Origin: an uncultured Selenomonadales bacterium
GTDB taxonomy: Bacteria; Bacillota_C; Negativicutes; Selenomonadales; Selenomonadaceae
Reading direction: 5' to 3'
Assembly: GCA_937916025.1 (NCBI GenBank)
Contig: CALGGX010000015.1
Location: 1 to 9,525, forward strand
Length of the DNA: 9,525 bases
The notes below the pieces were generated by a model that saw only the letters and a program-made list of their open reading frames with translations, did not search any database and was not told the origin of the DNA. This document shows, in pieces, positions 6,387 to 9,525 of this stretch. The position numbers and the translations under genes are program-made. Position 1 is the first letter of the stretch. Each line of letters opens with the position of its first letter.

Positions 6387-7671
6387 TCTCGGTGAATGCC
6401 TTTATACATGCGTTGCTGTCTAAATTCTTTCCGTCAAGCCAGTTTCTGCCGTCCCGTGAAAAATAACTCTCTCTGTCATGTACTACAGCATTCATAGAGT
6501 AATCTTTGCGTTTCGTCTCTACAGGGAATGACACTCCCGACAACTTCAGGACAACAGAAAAATATTCTCCGGAGTTCAATGTTATGCGTTCGGGAAGATT
6601 TATTGTGTGATAGCCTGCAAGGTCTAGTTTGCCTTTAGTACTTGCCTTCAGTTCCCCTTTGATCGGCGAGGCAGGAGCATTTTCTCCCGTTGAGTATATA
6701 TACAGTTCATAGGTCATATTATTTTCATATGTATAGATTGATACTTCCTTCAAGATTTCCTTTCTTTCTCTTATCCTGAAGACATTTGCAGCCCATGAAT
6801 AATTAACCAGATTGCAGAAACCTAAATCATCATAACTGTAGCACCTGAGCCTTTGGCTTCCCTTCTCGACAATAAAAGCAGTTCCGCCCTTCAAGTGCTG
6901 TGCGTATGAGATCCACACATAACCCTTTTCACTGCCTCTCATTGTCCCCCATGAGTTTTTCACTAGCCATGCTCCATCCCGTGAGGGTTTAGGCTTGAAG
7001 TTATTGCGGGAAAAATTATCGTCCCAGCCTGCAATAACTACATCGTGATTTGTCTTTGTGCCGTGTGATGGATTATAGTACGTGTAATGCTTGTTCTTCG
7101 TGTGATATGCCATCGGGTCGCTGTAGTAACTGACAACTATTGCTCCGTATTTCATAATCAGCTCCTTCTTGATGTTGTCATTCAGTGTATTGCTGCCATT
7201 CAGGAAATAGGCATCACGAAGCCTCATCACGCGCTTGTAGTCTTCAGGTTCTTTCTTGTTCAGTGCCTTACGCTGTGAATCACTTATCTGCGTTGTGTAG
7301 GGTAAATTTCTCTCTTCCGTAGGGCCTGAAAGTCTCATCAAGAATGATGATGCCCTCGTAGCGTTCCCTTCAAGAGCAAGTGTCCCGCTAGTATGTTTTG
7401 ATGTGAATGCTTTTGACGCTGTAGGGTCTTTGTATAGGTAGTAAGCTAATTGCATTTCCGACAAGTCCGGAACTTTGCCCAAATTCTGAGTGAGATAATT
7501 ACTCTCCATTGCAGCCAATGCCGCGAATGCCCAGCAAGGCCCGGAAATTCCCTGATTCTTTACGCTGGTTATACGGTTGAGCGTCCGGAGATCGTATTTT
7601 TCTGGCAGTGATGACGCTTCAGCCTGAGATAATGTGAACATCAATAACATAACAACAATAATTTTTTTCAC
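6376..7671 (-). CDS. Secreted C1-family (papain-like) cysteine protease with lectin-like C-terminal domain
   Basis: I place the start at GTG 7671, giving 431 residues that begin with the signal peptide M-K-K-I-I-V-V-M...A-E-A (about 19 residues). GGAG (7686-7683) lies 11 bases upstream. An in-frame ATG at 7698 would put nine polar residues ahead of the signal. The mature protein opens LPEKYDLR, as papain-like enzymes do. The catalytic set is complete: Gln40 of the oxyanion hole in KNQG, Cys46 in SGPCWAF, His209 in NHDVVIAGWDD and Asn239 in VKNSWG. There is essentially no inhibitory propeptide. Residues about 265-431 match the beta-rich lectin-like domain that follows the peptidase in many anaerobe proteins (VSIYT...YELYIY and SGEYFSVVLKL strands). 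It likely acts outside the cytoplasmic membrane on proteins or peptides. It is convergent with the secreted-protein pair and divergent from the YunG-family gene. Confidence 0.87.
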   Translation of the reverse strand: MKKIIVVMLLMFTLSQAEASSLPEKYDLRTLNRITSVKNQGISGPCWAFAALAAMESNYLTQNLGKVPDLSEMQLAYYLYKDPTASKAFTSKHTSGTLALEGNATRASSFLMRLSGPTEERNLPYTTQISDSQRKALNKKEPEDYKRVMRLRDAYFLNGSNTLNDNIKKELIMKYGAIVVSYYSDPMAYHTKNKHYTYYNPSHGTKTNHDVVIAGWDDNFSRNNFKPKPSRDGAWLVKNSWGTMRGSEKGYVWISYAQHLKGGTAFIVEKGSQRLRCYSYDDLGFCNLVNYSWAANVFRIRERKEILKEVSIYTYENNMTYELYIYSTGENAPASPIKGELKASTKGKLDLAGYHTINLPERITLNSGEYFSVVLKLSGVSFPVETKRKDYSMNAVVHDRESYFSRDGRNWLDGKNLDSNACIKAFTETKN

Positions 7672-7673
7672 GT

Positions 7674-7679
7674 TATAAT
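7674..7679 (+). promoter_or_regulatory. Possible -10 box of the YunG-family gene
   Basis: A perfect TATAAT lies in the short divergent region, 43 bases upstream of the GTG start of the YunG-family gene. No good -35 box is found 16-18 bases before it, so the call rests on the -10 match and position only. It overlaps the start region of the divergent protease gene, which could couple the two promoters. Confidence 0.3.
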
Positions 7680-7722
7680 CATCTCCATTCAATAACATTT
7701 TACGTTAAAGAGGGCTATTTGT

Positions 7723-8160
7723 GTGAAGTATAAATTTTACGGCTGGCAGGACTCAATGAATGTACACTCAATCAATCCAGACTTCAAGGGAATAGATACC
7801 CCATGCAGTCTCTATGATGCTCTGCGTAATATCTGGTGTGAATATTCCTGTGCTCCAAGAATGCGCAATAACTGGAGCGAAGACAATATCACGCTTGGCC
7901 AGTGCTCTATTACGGCATTTCTTGCTCAGGACATTTTCGGCGGAAAAGTATACGGGATATTACGGCCTGAAGGAAGCATACACCGCTATAACGTAGTTGA
8001 CGGGCATATATTCGACCTGACCAGTGAGCAATTCAACGGCGAAGAACTGAATTATACGGACAATCCGGAACAGTTCAGGGAAAATCATTTCATGCGCATA
8101 GAGAAGAAAGAACGATATGAATACCTGCGAAATGAATTACTGAAATTATGTTCTCGGTGA
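7723..8160 (+). CDS. YunG-family protein
   Basis: This 145-residue protein has no signal peptide. Its order of motifs matches the YunG family of Bacillus: S-L-Y-D-A-L near 29-34, an S-C-A-P...N-N-W-S-E-D-N block (42-55), L-G-Q-C61-S-I-T-A-F-L-A-Q-D-I-F-G-G (58-74), H87-R-Y-N and D98-L-T-S-E-Q-F (98-104). The tail is a basic helix (to 145). The conserved Cys61 and His87 resemble the dyad of papain- or transglutaminase-like folds, but no activity is established and this is inference. GTG is the start, with AAAGAGGG (7707-7714) eight bases upstream. The last 40 or so codons and the next 30 bases are the template of the tandem duplication downstream. A duplicate ATPase-type start (ATG 8148) overlaps the stop codon. 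Confidence 0.7.
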   Translation: MKYKFYGWQDSMNVHSINPDFKGIDTPCSLYDALRNIWCEYSCAPRMRNNWSEDNITLGQCSITAFLAQDIFGGKVYGILRPEGSIHRYNVVDGHIFDLTSEQFNGEELNYTDNPEQFRENHFMRIEKKERYEYLRNELLKLCSR

Positions 8161-8267
8161 AAAATTTATGTTCTGGCTGTCATGATGTGGCGTTGAATTA
8201 CACAGATAACCACGGAACAGTTCAGGGAAAATCATTTTATGCGTACAGAGAAGAAAGAGAGATATGA
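8148..8267 (+). pseudogene. Duplicate ATPase 5' remnant, 39 codons
   Basis: ATG 8148 opens a frame reading M-F-S-V-K-N-L-C-S-G-C. This parallels M-F-M-V-K-N-L-Y-S-G-Y at the true ATPase start, with both tyrosines turned to cysteines. After about 11 codons the similarity ends and the frame runs into the duplicated YunG-family tail, stopping at 8265. It overlaps the end of the upstream gene by 13 bases. It is probably not a functional protein. Confidence 0.6.
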
Positions 8268-8279
8268 ATTACTGAAATT

Positions 8280-8384
8280 ATGTTTTCGGTAAAAGATTTA
8301 TGTTCTGGCTGTTATCATGAGGCGTTGAACTACACATATAACATGCAGCAACTCATGATAAGAAAGAAAAATATTAACTACTGA
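8280..8384 (+). pseudogene. Second duplicate ATPase 5' remnant, 34 codons
   Basis: ATG 8280 opens M-F-S-V-K-D-L-C-S-G-C-Y, again matching the ATPase N-terminus. It then diverges and stops at 8382, five bases before the true ATPase ATG at 8389. It could affect translation of the downstream gene by coupling, but it is most simply a decayed duplicate. Confidence 0.6.
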
Positions 8385-8388
8385 AGCA

Positions 8389-9153
8389 ATGTTTATGGTG
8401 AAAAATTTATATTCGGGTTATGGGAAAAATATTATCCTGAAGGACATATCACTAACACAAGAAAGAGGCACATTAACATCTCTTATAGGTGCTAACGGAT
8501 CAGGCAAGACTACGTTACTGCGGGTGCTTGCAGGACTGCATAATTATTCCGGAAGTGTCATGTTATCCGGTCATGAGGTCAGGAATATATCACGGAAAAA
8601 TTTTGCCCGTTCCGTAGGGTTCGTCATGTCCGGCAGGAGCTTCAGCCCGTCATATCCTTTCAGTGTCCGGGAAATTGTCGCAATGGGAAGAATGCCATTC
8701 ACCGGGATATTCTCGCGTCTCAATCATAATGACGAGAAAATTATCGCACGTTCAGCAGAGATTACGGGCATAACTCATCTTATGGGGCGAAACATCATGA
8801 CACTATCCGACGGAGAGAAACAATTAGTGCTCATTGCTTCCGGACTGGCTCAGGACACGGAAATATTACTGCTGGACGAACCTACAAGCTCACTTGATCC
8901 GGACAAGGCAGCTAAGGTGTTTGCATTACTGCGGAGACTTGCGGACAACGGGAAAAGCATTATTGCATCAGTCCATGACATAAATATTTCTCTGTCATAC
9001 TCTGATTGCTATATTGCTTTGCGTGAAGGAGTGCTAATATCTCACGGGCATAAAATCAGCAGAGATGTCTTGAAGAGTTTATACGGTGCTGACTTTATCC
9101 CATACAGCAGCAATGAAAGGAATGATTCAATGTGGCGCGCACTGCCCGAATAA
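8389..9153 (+). CDS. ABC transporter ATP-binding protein, iron-siderophore/heme/cobalamin type
   Basis: This 254-residue cytoplasmic ATPase belongs to the FecE/BtuD/HmuV-like group. Walker A is G34-A-N-G-S-G-K-T-T, the signature is LSDGEKQ, and Walker B is ILLLDEP followed by TSSLD and the H-loop S-V-H-D. The segment REIVAMGRMPFTG is typical of metal-chelate uptake ATPases. The Q-loop region reads FVMSG where most members have a glutamine; some relatives in this group also lack it, so activity is still expected. It would energise import of a chelated metal, heme or corrinoid with the substrate-binding protein encoded next. No permease is in the window; it probably lies beyond the right edge. 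The start is ATG 8389; ATG 8395 is a possible alternative. The region upstream is a tandem duplication of this gene's own start. Confidence 0.9.
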   Translation: MFMVKNLYSGYGKNIILKDISLTQERGTLTSLIGANGSGKTTLLRVLAGLHNYSGSVMLSGHEVRNISRKNFARSVGFVMSGRSFSPSYPFSVREIVAMGRMPFTGIFSRLNHNDEKIIARSAEITGITHLMGRNIMTLSDGEKQLVLIASGLAQDTEILLLDEPTSSLDPDKAAKVFALLRRLADNGKSIIASVHDINISLSYSDCYIALREGVLISHGHKISRDVLKSLYGADFIPYSSNERNDSMWRALPE

Positions 9154-9525
9154 TATTATTTATACTGTTATGCGTCTCATCTGCAAATGCTGATACTCTG
9201 CGGGTAATATCTTTATATCCTGGACACTCGGAAAATATATTTGCTCTCGGAGGCGGTGATATGTTATCTGCCGTTAGTGAAAATGATGATAATAACTTTA
9301 TGCCGTCATTGCCCCGAATATCTTTGCGTTCAGGTGCAGAAAGAATTTTAGCCCTGCGTCCTGATATTGTCGTTACCCGTTCTTTTGCTGTCAGGCTCAA
9401 CCCTAACATGTATGATGTCCTTGAACGTTCCGGCGTTAATGTTGTAGTTCTTGATCCTCCGTCATGGGAAGATTTCCCCGAATACCTGAAAGATTTAGCC
9501 TCAGCACTGAACCTTGACGCTGAAT
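9132..9525 (+). CDS. ABC transporter periplasmic substrate-binding protein (BtuF/FecB-like), partial
   Basis: The frame starts at GTG 9132, inside the last 22 bases of the ATPase gene, and is open to the right edge (131 codons). A TGA at 9123 in the same frame leaves no earlier start, and GAAAGGA (9115-9121) gives a ribosome-binding site ten bases away. The first 20 residues are a signal peptide (M-A-R-T-A-R, then I-I-L-F-I-L-L-C-V, cleavage after A-N-A). The mature protein begins DTLRVISLYPGHSENIFALG, the first strand-helix of the TroA-type fold. SGAERILALRPDIVVTRS follows, the usual second conserved block of vitamin B12, iron-siderophore or heme binding proteins. No lipobox is evident. Overlap with the ATPase gene implies translational coupling. 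The C-terminal half is outside the window. Confidence 0.87.
   Translation, partial: MARTARIILFILLCVSSANADTLRVISLYPGHSENIFALGGGDMLSAVSENDDNNFMPSLPRISLRSGAERILALRPDIVVTRSFAVRLNPNMYDVLERSGVNVVVLDPPSWEDFPEYLKDLASALNLDAE

Larger units (their letters stand above)
8041..8415 (+). repeat. Three-unit degenerate tandem duplication of the yunG-end/ATPase-start junction
   Basis: Three units begin near 8044 (GAACTGAATTAT), 8190 (GCGTTGAATTAC) and 8322 (GCGTTGAACTAC), with periods of 146 and 132 bases. Each runs through a copy of the YunG-family gene 3' end (CAGTTCAGGGAAAATCATTT in units 1 and 2) into an ATPase-type start: ATGTTCTCGGTGAAAAATTT at 8148, ATGTTTTCGGTAAAAGATTT at 8280 and ATGTTTATGGTGAAAAATTT at 8389. 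Unit 2 has a one-base insertion and a 12-base deletion but otherwise still encodes the tail E-Q-F-R-E-N-H-F-M-R. Unit 3 lost most of the tail copy. The third start is the real ATPase gene. The interval 8161-8388 contains no other gene that I can see. Confidence 0.85.

Noticed and set aside
7672..7698. ATG 7698 as protease start
   Set aside because: It adds nine polar residues before the signal peptide; GTG 7671 has a suitably spaced GGAG and gives a standard M-K-K leader.
8041..8415. CRISPR-like array
   Set aside because: The repeats are over 130 bases, degenerate, without spacers, and clearly derived from the flanking genes.
9095..9409. 104-codon minus-strand frame
   Set aside because: It is opposite the substrate-binding protein start, which has a signal peptide, ribosome-binding site and family motifs.

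Overview
The window looks like two compositionally different pieces of bacterial chromosome joined near position 5,390-5,425. The left piece (1 to about 5,410) uses many TCG, GCG, CGC, CTC and GAT codons and few AGA, AGG or ATA codons. The right piece (about 5,410 to 9,525) is rich in AGA, AGG, ATA, GCA and CCT codons. The gene content suggests anaerobic gut- or rumen-type bacteria. I tentatively read the left part as Negativicutes-like (LarC plus partner-switching genes) and the right part as Synergistota-like (secreted papain-family protease with a lectin-like C-terminal domain). Both assignments are impressions from style, not searches.

Left region: a partial tRNA-Val(GAC) lies on the minus strand at the left edge with a good sigma-70-type promoter upstream of it. 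On the plus strand follows a tight four-gene partner-switching operon. It encodes an RsbW/SpoIIAB-type anti-sigma kinase, a 617-residue fusion of a degenerate NRPS condensation domain with a C-terminal Crp-like (cyclic-nucleotide-binding fold) domain, an STAS anti-anti-sigma factor, and a membrane Cache-HAMP-SpoIIE (PP2C) phosphatase. By analogy with RsbW/RsbV/RsbP, the phosphatase would sense an extracellular ligand and dephosphorylate the STAS protein, which then captures the kinase and frees the kinase's client. No sigma factor is encoded here, so the condensation/Crp-like fusion is the obvious candidate for a non-standard client or effector. The start of larC (nickel-pincer cofactor synthesis) comes next but breaks off in its His-rich linker after 97 codons, exactly where the base composition changes.

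Right region: two adjacent small secreted proteins (a Pro/Arg-rich 86-mer and a 198-mer with a helical, Spy/ZraP-like middle and a PEPK tail) end at a bidirectional terminator. That terminator is shared with a convergent, secreted C1-family cysteine protease gene. Divergent from the protease runs a YunG-family gene, followed by an iron/heme/cobalamin-type ABC ATPase and the start of its substrate-binding protein. The substrate-binding protein starts at a GTG inside the end of the ATPase gene and runs off the right edge.

Between the YunG-family gene and the ATPase gene lies a three-fold degenerate tandem duplication. Each unit carries the end of the YunG-family gene joined to the first codons of the ATPase gene. 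The most notable items are the condensation/Crp-like fusion inside the partner-switching operon, the tandem gene-junction duplication, and the composition break inside larC, which may be an island boundary or an assembly chimera.
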